Assembly: GCA_035934315.1 (NCBI GenBank)
Contig: DASYXZ010000145.1
Span: forward strand, 1-6,027
Direction of reading: 5' to 3'
Length of the DNA stretch: 6,027 bases
DNA from: DASYXZ01 sp035934315
GTDB lineage: Bacteria > Acidobacteriota > Terriglobia > UBA7540
In this document: in pieces, positions 5,701 through 6,027 of the stretch
Layout of the letters: the number at the start of each line of letters is the position of its first letter
Numbering within the stretch: position 1 is the stretch's first letter
Position numbers and translations under genes: made by a program
Notes under the pieces: generated by a model
The model's input: only the letters and a program-made list of their open reading frames with translations
Database searches by the model: none
What the model was told of the DNA's origin: nothing

Positions 5701-6027
5701 TTATTTTTCGAAATAGCGGCGATGGGCGCGGGCCGCCCAGGCTAATCGTTGGCGGCGCCGCAAGAGGGCTTCGCGATATCGTCTTTTTTCTTCCAGCGTA
5801 CGGACGATCAAAGGAGCGACGGGCGTCGGGCGGCCCTCAGCGTCCAGGGCCACATAAGTGACAAAGGCGGAGCTCGTTTGCAGGCGCTTTCCCGTCACGT
5901 AGTCTTCCAGGTAAACCTTCACCTCCACTTCGATGGAGGTGCGAAACACCCGCGTAACCAGGGCGTGCAGGATTATCAATTGGCCCACCCGGATGGGATG
6001 GACGAAGTCCAGATAATCCACCGAGGC
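5701..6027 (-). CDS. Acyl-CoA thioesterase, hotdog fold, 5' end cut by window edge
   Basis: The frame is open to the right edge; the residues before the GTG at 6021 (A-S) continue the family pattern ASVDYLDFVHPIRVGQ, so the gene starts outside the window. The visible 108 residues cover the second half of a single YciA/ACOT-type hotdog domain: VDYLDFVHPIRVGQLIILHA (start of the beta-sheet), TRVFRTSIEVEVKVYLED, then TSSAFVTYVALDAEGRPTPV, and a charged helical tail rich in Arg (RRYREALLRRRQRL). Members hydrolyse acyl-CoA to free acid and CoA in the cytoplasm and usually have about 130-170 residues. The N-terminal helix, expected to hold key catalytic residues, is off the window, so activity cannot be judged. 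Chain-length specificity cannot be read. It lies upstream of the RidA-family gene on the same strand, a likely two-gene transcript. Confidence 0.85.
   Translation of the reverse strand, partial: ASVDYLDFVHPIRVGQLIILHALVTRVFRTSIEVEVKVYLEDYVTGKRLQTSSAFVTYVALDAEGRPTPVAPLIVRTLEEKRRYREALLRRRQRLAWAARAHRRYFEK

Overview
The window looks like an ordinary chromosomal stretch of an environmental Gram-negative bacterium. The combination of a DUF4382-type lipoprotein and a TonB-dependent receptor with an N-terminal carboxypeptidase-regulatory-like domain is most typical of Acidobacteriota. Verrucomicrobiota or a related soil lineage is the alternative. This placement is inferred from protein style only; no rRNA or marker gene is present. 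An outer membrane is certain from the receptor, and the lipobox protein fits it.

Layout, left to right: (1) the 3' part of a DinB/DUF1572-like protein (+), cut by the left edge; (2) a short convergent spacer with an intrinsic terminator that serves the opposite strand and whose stem starts inside a stop codon; (3) a 506-residue exported lipoprotein (-) with a DUF4382-like domain followed by DUF5666-like beta repeats; (4) a 558-bp divergent intergenic region with candidate promoters, palindromes and one copy of a 33-bp repeat; (5) a TonB-dependent outer-membrane receptor (+); (6) a 138-bp convergent spacer with AATC-rich low-complexity sequence and the second copy of the 33-bp repeat, which runs into the next gene; (7) a RidA-family protein (-) lacking the canonical catalytic arginine; (8) an acyl-CoA thioesterase of the hotdog fold (-), cut by the right edge. 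The thioesterase and RidA-family genes are co-directional, 66 bp apart, and probably co-transcribed.

The lipoprotein and receptor are divergently transcribed and both act at the cell envelope, so shared regulation is possible, but nothing proves they work together. The most notable structure is the 33-bp near-identical direct repeat (one mismatch) bracketing the receptor gene, one copy of which contains the last codons and stop of the RidA-family gene. It suggests the receptor segment was placed next to, or rearranged with, that gene's 3' end. I see no CRISPR array, transposase, tRNA, rRNA or recognisable defence system, and no convincing evidence of a wholly new biological system here.
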